A stretch of 64,000 nt of DNA from Calendula officinalis (GCA_963853835.1 OY970820.1:49472407-49536406), one strand, 5' to 3'. Counted from the first letter of the stretch, positions 22,678-35,000 are shown. Notes: a model not told the origin generated them from the letters alone. Translations and numbers: made by a program.

Positions 22678-24463
22678 TTATGAGCGGGTTTCATTCCTTT
22701 GATGAGAAGCTCCGGCCGGTTTACAAACAGCCTTCTCCGGAGCTCCTTGCTGAGTCGCTGTTTTCTCCCCCTGAAAATGTGGAGGAGAGCAGACGCTGAC
22801 AGAGGCATTTTTGTGCACAACATGGGATTCAGTAGCACGATTGTGAACCAATTTGGTGAGGATATCAAACTTGGGATGAAGTGCAGTTACTGATTCAAGT
22901 AAGGCAAGCTGATTGTCACCGATATTTTTGACAGCAAACTCAAGTGCGTCGATCTTATCAGAGTGGCCGAAAGGGCGTCACAGGTAGTCTGCAGGTTCTT
23001 TGTCAAAATGGCCTGATATTTGTTCAGAGCCCTCTATATTTTGTTGAGATACTGGATGTTTGCATTGATGGTTCCGCAATAGCTCATGAGAGTACCATAA
23101 CGTCTGAAGGTTTTGAGAACTGTGGTCTTTTTACGTCTCCGGGAGCTTTCAGGAATGTTAGTGGGAACTGAGCTTAGAACTTTTGGAGAAGTTGCTGCGG
23201 GTGCTCAACCGATCGTTCAGGAGAATTTCTTGCATCAACTGGAGATTTTGCAAATGTTGGTTGAGGAGATTTAGAAGCTTCATCGTTTTGTGGGGTTTCA
23301 TCCATGTGGTCATCCCTTTCTTCCAAATCCAGGGGATCAGCGATCGACCAACCTTTGCCGGACCCGGTCATAGGTTGACGAGTCCTGGTTGTTGAGTTTC
23401 TGAACGAGTAACGTTGTGTTTGTGGAGTTTGATGTAGGGATCGATTTGAGGGTTTCTTATGTGGTGGAGAGTGGTGTTCAGAAGATGAGTGTGAGTTCAT
23501 TTTTGTGTCCGCAGAGCGGTGGGAGCCATTTTGTTCAGAATCGGAAGGGTGGGTGTGTGAGGCACTATTTACTGAACCCGGTGCCTCTTCTCTAGGAAGA
23601 CTGGACGGAGGTGAGCTGATAAACATTAACATACCTGGAGGAATATTGGGAGCCTCCTCTCTTCCTTGACTGGTGAAGTTTGAGTCACCTACGACACCTG
23701 AGTTGAAATAGGGCCCAAAGTTTGCATTAAACGCCTCCTTCCCTAGAGATTGTAAGAAGACCATACAGTGAAAATGAGGGAATGGTACCAGACTCTCCCT
23801 TTTCGGAGCACACACTTTTTGATATAGTTGCAAAAAGACACGAGATGCATAATCAATCCGTGTATCTGAAAATAGGGCGGATCCTAAGATAAAAGCATGT
23901 TTGGAGACTGCATCAAATCCCCTTGTTTTGCTGGTTAAGCATTGGGAGACCGTCATGAAAAATGCAGACCATAAGGGACCCATTTTAGTTCTCGATACGC
24001 CTCTTGAGAACGACCCCCGGTATTTTATGTATGGATGAACAAGGGCGCTGGCTTCATCAATTTCAGGAAGATCGTCAAAGTCTTGATTTGGCCAAAGAAA
24101 ATCCATTTTTGTGGCTGTTCTGAAAAATTCAAGATCGAAGGATACTTGATGACGTCCTTGCATAATTGTGCCGGAGATGGAGGCTTTACCATTTTCATAT
24201 GAAGCCGTGCACGTGTACCAGAACTCAAGGAGCATGCATTTAGATAACGGAACGTCATAATGCAGAGCCTCCTTGAGAGGTTGGTTGCGGAAGAAGCTGA
24301 CCAGTGCTTGAAACTCTTGTTTTAATTGACCTTTGGGATTTAAGTTGCAACGGGAGTTGTTTTCGGTGTAGTACAGATCTGTGTAATGGCAGTGAACTGC
24401 GGGAGCTAGTTTGATTGTTGTTGGTAAAGATACATTGAACGAAATTCTAGATGAGGATGCCAT
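22678..24463 (-). pseudogene. Sirevirus extra ORF downstream of pol (element B type), copy 2
   Basis: The frame starts at ATG 24461-24463 (MASSSRISF), is open for 429 codons to 23174, and then continues in other frames to 22678. Residues about 75-260 form a conserved-looking globular part (LEFWYTCTAS, then KASISGTIMQGRHQVSF, then PLWSAFFMTVSQCL). The layout resembles the extra ORF of A and C: a hydrophobic/FW motif, a short 'isg-g' segment, a W-x-x-F helix. A serine/proline-rich stretch, a basic RRRKKTT patch and a helical tail follow. It lies about 415 bp downstream of the B pol end in the same orientation, the place where Sireviruses carry an envelope-like or unknown ORF. Function is unknown. 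Two frameshifts make it a pseudogene. Confidence 0.65.
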
Positions 24464-24876
24464 GAAGAAGATGATGAATAGAGAGATGGGATGAAGAAAG
24501 AAGATTTGAGAGAAAGTTTGGGAAGAATGAGATGGAATAATGAACAGAGTGTGTATCAAAATGGATGAAGGGTGCGATCAATGGTTGAATGTGAATAGAT
24601 GCATGATCTAACGGTTGGGGTGAGTGTAGAGTAAGCGTGATGATAGAGGTCAATCAATAGGTCAGAGATAAACTTGCGGGAAAAGACATCTAAGGGTCGC
24701 CATTTATTAGGTACCAGAGATGATGACCAATGGCATTTTAGTATGCTGTTTAGATGAGATCTTACGAGAATATGCCACGTTATCACTCGCTGAAGACTTT
24801 TCAGATGGCACATAATTATCAGATGGTGCTGAAGAGTCTTCAGATGGAACATGATTTGATTTGAAGATTTTTTTTA
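24464..24876 (-). other. spacer between B pol and its extra ORF
   Basis: Noncoding. It carries repeated TCAGATGG-type words at about 24797-24850, also seen inside B's gag and integrase-RT linker. The spacer between pol and the extra ORF of element A is of similar size and also rich in a family-specific short word. No promoter could be assigned. Confidence 0.45.
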
Positions 24877-25390
24877 TGCATTCAGCATACCAAGCCTGCC
24901 AATTAGATAACTGAGTCTGGCTTCATCCTATGGTTTAGTGAACAGATCATCAAGTTGATGTTCAGTAGGAATGAAATGGACTTCGACATCACCTTTCACA
25001 ACATGATCTCGAATAAGATGATATCTGACATCAATGTGGTTTGTTCGAGAATGAAATACTGGATTATTGGTGATAGCAATAGCGCTCGTTTTATCACAGT
25101 AGACAGGAATCTTTTCGTAGTACTGATCAAAATCGGAGAGTTGATTCTTCGACCAAAGAATTTGAGCAACGCATGCGCCAGCAGCAATGTATTCAGCTTC
25201 ACAAGTAGAGGTTGATACAGAGGATTGTTTCTTGCTTGACCAGCTTATCAGTTTTCCTCCCAAAAATTGACATCCACCACTTGTGCTTTTTCTATCGAGA
25301 TTGCATCCAGCATAATCTGCATCGGAGTATCCGACAAGATCAAATCGATTGTCTTTTGGATACCAGAGGCCCAGGTTAGGTGTGCCTTTC
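24877..25390 (-). pseudogene. RNase H end of Sirevirus B pol
   Basis: Open from 25392 to 24928 (154 codons), reading KGTPNLGLWYPKD, then YSDADYAG, DRKSTSGGCQFLG, STCEAEYIAAGA and the C-terminal LDDLFTKP. These are the conserved Ty1/Copia RNase H blocks, including the acidic residues of SDAD and EAEY. An in-frame TAG near 24923 follows FTKP, and the frame goes on for about 17 codons to GRLGMLNA. The upstream part, about 180 codons including the RT active site, is missing at the junction with element A; the earlier RT part is at 36104-36636. Confidence 0.85.
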
Positions 25391-25786
25391 AAATACTACT
25401 GATCTTGGATATACTACTGACGATGGCAAATACTACTGATGTCTATATTTAGAGCTGATCGTGTCCGAGATTCTAGTAGAATTAGTTATAGATTGTATAT
25501 CTTTTTCTAATTCAATTGTAATCGTTTCCTTGAATAACTAGGTTAAAGTGTTAGGCTTCAAGGACTATTATATATAGTTCCTTACGAATTGTAAACCTAC
25601 ATGTGTATTGATCGATAATTAATATACATTGAAGCTTTTTGTGATAAACTGTGTTCTTGATCATTCTTATTCGAGTTATAGTTTACATTGTTCTTAATCA
25701 AATAACAAGAGTGTTAATCCGCTGTAACTTCTCTTTGTTAGTAGATCTGTGATTCAATAACTTGTTTGAGTTATTCGATCCTGACA
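25391..25786 (+). repeat. truncated 5' LTR of element A
   Basis: It aligns with 35709-36103 of the 3' LTR and ends TTCGATCCTGACA. The first 76 bp of the LTR are absent. The junction with B lies in AAATAC, a word both partners could supply. Confidence 0.92.
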
Positions 25787-25788
25787 AG

Positions 25789-25800
25789 TGGTATCAGAGC
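25789..25800 (+). other. primer-binding site of element A (tRNA-iMet)
   Basis: TGGTATCAGAGC two bases after the 5' LTR end, complementary to initiator Met tRNA. Confidence 0.92.
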
Positions 25801-25870
25801 ATTAAGGTTCTAGATCTACGAATTAAGAACATCAAAAAGTTTCATACTTTCGAAACAAAAATTGTTAATC

Positions 25871-28108
25871 ATGTCTGATAACAATGAAAGCACGCAGGCA
25901 AACAAAATCCCGATTCTCACTCCCAACAACTTTGGGATGTGGAAAAACAGAATCAAGCAGTATATGCTTATTACTGATTATTCCATGTGGGAATCAACCA
26001 AAGAAGCTGTGGCAAGCACTGGAGAAAAGGTTTGTTGGCACCAAAAGTACCAAAAGAAACATGAAGTCTGTGTTGAAGCAAGACTTTGAAAATTTCAAAG
26101 GACAGAAGAATGAATCATTGTCACAAGTTTTTGATCGATTCAATAAACTTATTGGTGAACTCAATCAAGTTGGAGTTAAACCAGACAATGATGATGTCAA
26201 CAGGAAGTTCCTCAGATCTCTTGGTGAAGAATGGTCTATGCATACGGTTATATACAGACAAGGAAATGCATTGGAAGAGAAGGAGCTTGATGAACTGTAC
26301 AATGAACTAAGAGTGTTTGAATCTGAGGTAAGTAATAAAACTCCTAATTTACCTTCAAACAATGCTGCTTTTATGTCTAGTACAGGTACAGGTCAGGATG
26401 CTGCAACTGGAAAAAATGTCGAAACTGAAGATGTAGCAAGAGAATCGTTCTTCACTAGTCATGTACACACTGCATTGATTAGTGAAGATCTGGAACAAAT
26501 CAATCCTGATGATCTGGAAGAGATGGACATCAAATGGCAGATGGCAATGCTGAGTTTGAGAACTAGAAGATTTCTCAAAAGAACTGGTAGACAAAATCTG
26601 ACCTTTAATAAAGGTGATCGTGCTGGATTTGACAAAACCAAAGTCAAATGCTACAACTGCAATAATTTTGGTCACTTTGCTAGAGAATGTCCTAGCAAAG
26701 ATCAAAGATCAAATTATAACAAAAACAGCACTTCAAACTCAACTGCATTAGTATCTCAAGAGGGTCAAGGTTATGAATGGAGCTTTCAAGCAGAGGAACA
26801 TGCTCAAAACCAAGCTCTCATGGCTCTTACTGAGTCTACTACTGAGGTACATTCTAAATCTTGCACTCCTGAATGCATTAAAGCATATAAAGAATTAGAA
26901 AAACTAACAAAGAAACTCGTGATGAGATGATATGAAACAAAAATAGAAGAATTGAATTTAATGGGTGTATTGCTGATTTAGAAAATCAAATTAAAATCTA
27001 CAAAATAACTGATAAAAAATTAAAAGATGAATTATTACAAGCAACTTATGATAAAGAACATGCTGAGTTAAGGTTAAAAGAAACCATAATCAAATTAGAA
27101 GAATGTCAGTTAGAATTAGAACAAAATAAATTAACAATAAAGAAATTTGAAATAAGTTCTAAAATAATTGATGAATTAACCAGCAATCAAACCACTGAGA
27201 AAGTTGTTCATGGTGTTGGATATCATGCAGTCCCACCTCCAACTAATTTTATTCCTGCACTCAAATCAATTTCAGAAAGAATCTTAGATGAATTAAAATT
27301 AGAAAGTCAAACTGAAACAAGTAATCATTCATCTGAACAAACAATTAAATCAACTGTTACAAGTTTTCATACCACACAAAGTCAAACTGAATCCCCGAAA
27401 TATAATTCAAAAAATATACCAACTATTTTAAGAAGGGGAAATCAAAGAAATCTAAATCAGTTAAAAGAACAAAGAAAACCTGAAAGTGCTAAAACAATAA
27501 AATTAACCTGTTTAATTTGCAACAAAGTTAATCACTTAGCAAAGGATTGTCACTTCAATCCAATTAACTGCAAAGAATTTAAAGAATTCAAAGAAAACAA
27601 AGAAAAATTAAAAGAATTGAAATTAAAACAAACTGCAGAAGTTAAACAAATTAGAAATCCACATGTTGAAGTCTCTAAATTTGGAAGAACGGCACAATGA
27701 TTTTTGCAAAATATCAGGCATGGAAATACAAAAAGAAGTAATAATTTCAAAAATAATGGAAAGCAAAATCAATTTTCAAGATACTCAAACTTTTCAAAAA
27801 TCAGTAGCAACTATTCCAGGTTTACTACTGGTAAAAACCCTAATTACAATGCTGTCGGATACAATTACCATAATACAACAGATTATGCTAAAAACTCATA
27901 TTACCCAAATACTACTGGTCCATCAGTAGTAAAATACTCAAAAGCCAAAAACTATGGGTATACACCTAAGTCAGTAGTAAAACAAAAAAGCAGTAATAAA
28001 CAACAAATGAAAACCAAACCCGCATTCGAAGCTCATACAATTCGTAAATCTTACTCTTCAAAGGATGAACCCAAGACAAAACAAGTTTGGGTTCCCAAAA
28101 TTAACTAA
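25871..28108 (+). pseudogene. gag of Sirevirus A
   Basis: Gag forms the particle shell and binds RNA. The start MSDNNESTQ is shared with C. After FGMWKNRIKQYM and SMWE about 170 bp present in C are missing, which also shifts the frame. The rest continues with KKLWQALEKRFVG, a first zinc knuckle CYNCNNFGHFAREC (26648-26692), a coiled-coil stretch (about 26940-27200), GVGYHAVPPP, and a second knuckle CLICNKVNHLAKDC (27509-27550). Two knuckles and the GYxxVPPP motif suit Sirevirus gag. Stops interrupt near 26928 and 27698. The last stop (TAA, 28106) after WVPKIN is also present in C and may be the genuine gag end. Confidence 0.85.
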
Positions 28109-28125
28109 TCCATTAATTTTTTGTG

Positions 28126-31100
28126 CAGAGCATTCAGATCCTTGAAGAAGGAAGAACATGGCACATTGATATTGGATGCTCTAAGCACATGACTGGAAAT
28201 CTTCAAATTCTTAGAGATTTCAAGTCCTTTGAAGGTGGATATGTTGCTTTTGGTGAAAATCCAAGAGGTGGTAGGATTACAGGTAAAGGTACAGTATCAA
28301 ATGGTAAGATTACTTTTGATGATGTATTTTATGTTGCTGAGCTTAAATATAATCTGGTTAGTGTCTCACAAGTATGTGATAAAAAGAACAAGATTCTTTT
28401 TACAGATATAGAGTGCATCATTCTTTCTCCTGACTTTATTTTAGATGAAAAATTTATTGTTTTTAAGAACACCAAGGAGAAATAATGTGTATTGCCTGGA
28501 TATAGGGGGAGAACTCATTTCTTCAAATGAGATCAACTGTTTTATATCCAAGGCAAACACAAATGAATCAGAACTCTGGCATAGAAGGATGTGTCACACA
28601 AATTTTAAAAATATGAATAATTTAGTCAAAAAGAACTTGGTAGTTGGTTTACCACAAAAGGAATTCATGTGTGATCATCACTGTGTTGCTTGCCTGAAAG
28701 GTAAACAACACAAGACTTTTCATAAGTCCAAAGCAATTAATTCTATTTCTAACCCTTTGCAGCTCTTACATATGACCTATTTGGACCTACAAATGTAATG
28801 AGTATTGGAAAGAAACAATACTGTCTTGTTATTACTAATGATTTTTCCAGGTATACTTGGGTTTTCTTTCTTAGGACCAAAGATGAAACAAGTGAGATCA
28901 TAAAGAATCTGATAGTCAAACTGGAAAACACAAGAGATCTCAAAGTGAAAGCCATTAGATGTGATAATGGCACAGAGTTTAAAAATGCTAATTTAATTAC
29001 TTTTTGTGATCTTAAAGGTTTTGACAGGCAGTAAAGCTCACCAAGAACTCCACAACAAAATGCTGTAGCTGAAAGAAGAAATAGAACAATCATTGAAGCA
29101 GCCAGATCCATGCGTGCAGACTCAAAATACCAATAAATTTTTGGGCTGAAGCTGTTAATACTGCTTGTTATGTTCAAAACAGAGTATTAATAGTTAAGCC
29201 TCATTTTAAAACACCTTATGAACTTTTTAATAAAAGAAAACTTCAATAAGTTTTCTAAGATCATTTGGTTGTCCTTGTACATTTTTAATTACAAGAAAAC
29301 AAATTGGTAAGTTTGACTGGAAATCAGATGATGGGATCTTTGTAAGTTACTCAACTCAAAGCAAATCATACAGAGTGTTCAACAAAAGGCTAAGGGTCAT
29401 TGAAGAAAGTGTGAACGTATCCTTTAATAAAAACCTAATGAATGAACAAGGAAATGGTCCAGATTGGCTGTTCAATATTGATAATCTAACCAAATCCTTT
29501 GATGTTAATTATGATTGTAATGCAGGAGATTCAAACAATCAAAGTCAACAAGGAGGATCATCATCATTCAATGGTAGTCAAGACACAATGAAATATATCC
29601 TAGTTAATACCGATCCCACAGTTAATACTGAGGACAGTAGTAACTCAAAATACCCTAGCAATCTTGATACCAGTAACAACTCAAACTCACACGATACTAC
29701 TGACCCCAGTAGTAATACAGAATCTCAACAAAATCCAGAAAATCAAGAAGCAACCTGGACAGATGCTCAAATCCATGAATCCAATGAATCAAATCTCGAT
29801 AATCAACTAGTTGCTGATAGAGTCTCCAACTCAAGAACATAAAAGAATCATCCTTTAGACCTAGTTCTAAGTGATGTGAACTCAAATATGCATACTAGAA
29901 GCAAATTTAATTCAACTCTAAATTCAAACATATGTAATATAAGTCTAATCTCAAATGAATATATGTTTGAATGTTTTCTATCATAGGAGGAACCTAAAAA
30001 GATTCAACAAGCAATGAAAGATTCAAATTGGATTATAGCAATGCAAGAAGAACTTCTCCAATTCAAATTACAAGCTGTCTGGACACTCGTACCTCTACCA
30101 AAAGGAAAAAGAGCCATTGGCACAAGATGGATCTTTAGAAACAAGAAAGATGAAAGAGGTATAGTGATGAAAAACAAAGCCAGACTTGTAGCCCAAGGAT
30201 ACACTCAAGAAGAAGGAATAGACTATGATGAGGTATATGCCCCTGTTGCAAGAATTGAAGCAATAAGGATCTTTCTGGCATATGCTTCATTCAAGAAAAT
30301 TAAAGTCTATCAAATGGATGTTAAAAGTGCATTTTTATATGGGAAAATTGAAGAAGAAGTCTATGTTTGTCAACCTCCAGGATTTGAAGATCTTGAACAT
30401 GATGACTATGTGTACAAGTTAGACAAAGCTCTATATGGCCTTCATCAGGCACCAAGAGCTTGGTATGACACATTATCATCATATTTATTGAAGAACAATT
30501 TCCAAAGAGGTGAAATGACAAAACTTTGTTCACAAGAAAGTCAAAGATGATATACTACTGGTCCAGATATATGTAGATGATATCATCTTTGGATTAACAA
30601 ATGATCAATTGTGCAAAGAGTTTGAAGAATTAATGCAGATCAAAGTCAAGATGAGCTCAATGGGTCCAATTAACTTCTTCCTTGGACTCCAAATAAATCA
30701 AAGATCAGATGGTATTTTGATTAATCAATCAAAATATGTAAGAGACATCTTAGAGAAGTTTGCAATGAAAGACTGCAAAAGTGCAAGCACACCAATGGAA
30801 ACACATAAACACCTACATCCTGATGTTGAGGGGGTGGATGTAGATGAACATCTATATAGATCAATAATAGGTTCTTTAATGTATTTAACTGCATGAAGAC
30901 CTGACATTATGTACAGTGTTTATGTATGTGCCAGGTATCAAGCAAGACCTACGGAGCTTCACTTGCAGGCTGTCAAAAGAATCTTCAGATACTTGAAGAG
31001 AAAACCTTCTCTTGGTCTCTGGTATCCACATGACTCACCATTTGAACTCATAGCCTACACAGATAATAACTATGGTGGTGAATGTCAAGATAGAAAATCT

Positions 31101-31514
31101 ACTACTGGTGGATGTGAATTCTTTGGATCAAGACTGGTGTCATGGCAATGCAAGAAACAAACAAATGTGTCAACATCAACTGCTGAAGCAGAGTATGTAG
31201 CTGCATCTGCTTGCTGTACTCAAGTTCTGTGGATTCAAAATCAACTCCTAGACTTTGGTATCTCAATTCTCCAAACTCCTATTTTTATTGATAATCAAAG
31301 TGCTATTAGTATTGTAAATAATCCAGTAAAACATTCCAAAACTAAACATACTGAAATAAGATTTCACTTTATAAGAGATTGCAATGAAAAGAAATTAATT
31401 AAAGTGGAGAAAATTCATACTGACAATCAATTAGCAGATCTTTTTACAAAAGCATTTGATGTAGGAAGATTCAGTTTTTTGGTTAGCAGTATTGGAATGA
31501 TTTTAATAAATTAA
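28126..31514 (+). pseudogene. pol of Sirevirus A (protease, integrase, RT, RNase H)
   Basis: Pol lies in the -1 (+2) frame relative to gag. Protease: WHIDIGCSKHMTG, with the usual D-S/T-G triad reading DIG. Integrase zinc domain: LWHRRMCH then CVACLKGKQH (about 28575-28705). The core begins NDFSRYTWVFFLR (28837), with NGTEFKN; its end (28 codons after 29034) is frameshifted, with AVAERRNRT recognisable near 29066. RT runs from about 30014 (QEELLQFK) through QMDVKSAFLYGK to YVDD (30570-30581), with a frame break just before YVDD. RNase H is open 30909-31514: DRKSTTGGCEFFG, STAEAEYVAAS, HTDNQLADLFTKAFD. The domain order marks Copia. Multiple shifts and stops mean no functional product. Confidence 0.9.
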
Positions 31515-32013
31515 TCTCTTAAAATTAAAATTATATGTAAAGTTTTTGTACAATATTTATATTTAAAAGTGTGTTTTACTATTGGTTATTTATTATTACT
31601 GACTATGAGTTGTACTCATAATTTAGTACTGATAGGGTTTCTCAGAGAATTAGGTTAAGTATAAAACAACAGTTACTACTGATGTTTTACTACTGGTACT
31701 TAGTTACTACTGATTGACCGTTATCTGTGAAATACGATATTTTACCATACTAACCCCCATGAAAATAGCCGTTGGGTTATGATTCGAAGGGTATTTCGGT
31801 CCTTTTGCAGGTTAATTCGAAAAATATTAATAGCTGAATTAGATTAGTTTAGCATTATCCAATCCTCGATCCGATTAACCCTACGATAAACCCTAATCTC
31901 TTCAAATCCGATCAAAACCTTGAACCAGTAACAAATCAGTTCACTTACAAAATTGTTCATAACAATCTCTCAATAACATTTTCTGTGAAACTTCAAACTC
32001 CAAAAACATAACA
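31515..32013 (+). other. spacer between pol and extra ORF of element A
   Basis: Noncoding, with many TACTACTG/TACTACTGATT words (about 31670-31720). It presumably supplies the leader of a subgenomic or spliced transcript for the extra ORF. No consensus splice pair was convincingly identified by eye. Confidence 0.4.
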
Positions 32014-35000
32014 ATGGCAATGAAGAAACCTTTGGCCGTTGAAACATATCTTCTATACTCAGAATTCCATAACATGCTTGCATTCCTGAGGAATCCTGAT
32101 GGAACAAGAAGCTTTAGGCCGATAGTAATGTTCTTGAAAAACTCTTCCATTCAGTTTGCATTAACAGTACAACCAAAACTCTGTGTACAACACATTGTTC
32201 AATTTTGGGAGAAGGCAGAAAAAGTGGAAGAACATGGTATACTAAAAATCAAATCTGACATTGATGGAAAACCCATTATCATATCAGAACAAACAATTAG
32301 AGATCATCTTCAACTCAATGATGAGTCAGGTATTTCTCTTCTCTCTAATTCGGATTTAATAGAAAATATTTTGAAAATGGGGTATGAGGGAAGAACTGGT
32401 ATTCAAACCTTTCAGAAGGTCTTCTTTCTCCTCAATGGAAATATTTGGTACATACAATTCAACATTGTATGTCACCAAAGAAAAGTACTTGGAATGAGTT
32501 CAACAGATCAATAGCATCTGCTGTTGTAAGGTTGTGCACAGATCAAGTATTTAATTTTTCTAAAATGATCTTTGAAGGAATGCTTGAAAATCTGTCAGTC
32601 TCAAAATTTTTAATATATCCAAGATTCCTTGCATACATTTTTGATTGTGAGATCCCTGATCTCATAAAAACAACAAACATTTTTCCAATTCCATAACTAA
32701 ATAGAAAAGTTTATTCAAACATGAACAAGAAGTTCAATTTTTCTGGAAAAGAAACTCCATTGTTCCCAAATATGATCTATGATCAACCACCTACTGGAGA
32801 AGGTTCAAGTCATCCCATTGAACCCAAACCCACTCCATCACTCAAAACAGCCCAAACACAATCCAATAAGTCCACTCAATCACCCACACAAATAAATGTC
32901 CTGATTGTGTCCCAGGTACATGCAAATAAACCTCATAGTGCTACTCTTCACTCTGAGGTAGACCAACCTATAGCCAAACAAATGTCCAAAATCTATAAAA
33001 GGAAGAAAACTTCCTTAAAGGACACCAGGGGACCCACTGAGTCACATCCCAGACTCCAAGAGTTGTCCTCCAAGGAGGAGAGAGGGCATAAGGAAAGGGC
33101 TCTCACTACTGATGCACCAAAGGTTGGTGCACATGCTATTGAGAACATCAATAGGACCCAGACCTCGGCAACTTTAAGTGATGACTCATCATTTGAGGAA
33201 GCACTAAAAGGACCCCGGTGCCAAGAAACCACAAGGGGAGGTACTTCTGCTTCTACTAGGAAGAAGAGAGTATCTAAGCAACCCATTTCATCACCAAGCA
33301 GTGATGAGGGTAGATTGAACATAACTGATTTGACGGATAGGATGGAAAACCTTAAAGCCAATGTACCAAAACAAGCCCAATGATCCACCTAGAAGGAGTG
33401 AGGGCAGTATTAAACAAACTCAAATTGACGGATAGGAAGGAAAACCTTGAAACCATTGTACAACATTACCTGGAACTTCTAAACAATTAAGGAAAGACCA
33501 TGAACTATATGAAGCACTGTATCAATGCATTGAATAGAAGACAAAAGAGGTTTGATTATAGCCTTCAAAGGCAATCCAATCTCATCAGAAAATTACAAAA
33601 GAAGATTGCTGATAGTGAGGCTCAACAAGTTGAGATCACTAAGGGGGCGAAGGATCACATACAGGGTATGATTGATCATTCAATTGCAGCAGCAGCCTCC
33701 CTCTTAAAACTTAGAGAAGCTCATGGTGAAACATGTCAAAGTTTTGGGGAAGACCAAAATAGAGGACTCAGAAGTATGGATGAAGGTGTATTCATGCCTG
33801 CACAACAATCTCCAGCACCTGAGGAAATACATTCTCCAGTTACTACTGAAGTCATGGAAACTACTGATCCCATGGATACTACTGAAGCTAAAGAACAAAC
33901 AGAGTTGTTACTACTGATCCCATTGATGAAGAAACAACATCAATAGTAAATATTCCAATAACAGAAACAAACATTCCAGTTACTACTGATGCTCTAGCAG
34001 TAGTAACCACAGCACCAACCTCTCCAGTAGTAGACTCCTCACAACAACTGGTAATACATACAACAACTACAACACCAGTAGTAACTACCTTGCTTACTAC
34101 TGAATCTGAAGAAGAAATACCAGAACTACTTGAACCAGCTGTGATCATCCCAAGGCCCCTAACTCCAGAATTAAAACCACTTATGATCCCAGATATTGAT
34201 GATAATGTGAACTGGGATGAAGTTGATGAATGTGCTCTTCCTCCTCATCCTAAAATATTAACAGAGGATAAAGTACATACTTTTTCTCCATCAATTACCA
34301 TAACTCTAGTTGTTGAGATGAAGTACACTCCACCTTCAATATGTGTTGGTAAAGGAAAAGAAAATTTTGATGTTGATTACCCATATAGAGCTCTAGGTCA
34401 CTTTATGGTGAACAAAATAAGTATTGTTAGACCTTTAAAGAGAGATGTATGGAAGGTGAAAAGAATTAGATATCAAAGAAAGTGTGCTAAGACTCAAGCT
34501 CTTGAAGATAAATGAAAAGCTGAAGAAGAAAGACTTAAAAATGCAGCAATTCAAGAGATTGAAGAATTCCTGGTAGAAGATCAACAAGCAGAATTTGATA
34601 AACAGAAAAAGATAGAAGAAGAACATCTGAACTGTCTTGAAGATCTAGTTGCAGAATGCAAAAGAGAAAAAGCTGATCTACCAGATGAGATATTTGAGCA
34701 GAAGACAAAAATGATAGATTACTTAAAATCAAAGGGTCACAGTGCTAAATCATTTGGTAGAATGAAAATGCTGACCATTGTAGATAAATATTGTACTGCT
34801 AGAAAGAAGGAATTAGCAGAACCTGAAGAAGAAGAAGTCAAAGACAAAGAATTAGTTGATATTGATCCTAAAATAGTGATTACCAGAAAACCAATGATTG
34901 GTGAATCATCAAATCCTTCTGTAAACAAAAAGAGGAAAGCCGTAGAAGCAGAACAAGAATCAAGGAAGAAATCTAAACAAGACTCTCAAATACTTGATCT

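Larger units (their letters stand above)
19381..24414. repeat. second unit of a 5034-bp tandem duplication
   Basis: Sequence from about 14347 to 19380 recurs here with a constant offset of 5034 bp and scattered substitutions. The new junction at 19377-19385 joins Sirevirus extra-ORF sequence (TAGTTTGATTGT) to D LTR sequence (CGTTTTTCATTT). The two parental sites share TTGT at the breakpoint, which suggests microhomology-mediated duplication. Because the unit starts in D's right LTR, it happened after D inserted. Confidence 0.93.

Noticed and set aside
18140..24559. The 353- and 461-codon minus-strand frames as two independent host genes
   Set aside because: They are two copies of one retrotransposon ORF made by the 5034-bp duplication, downstream of Copia pol and upstream of polypurine tracts.
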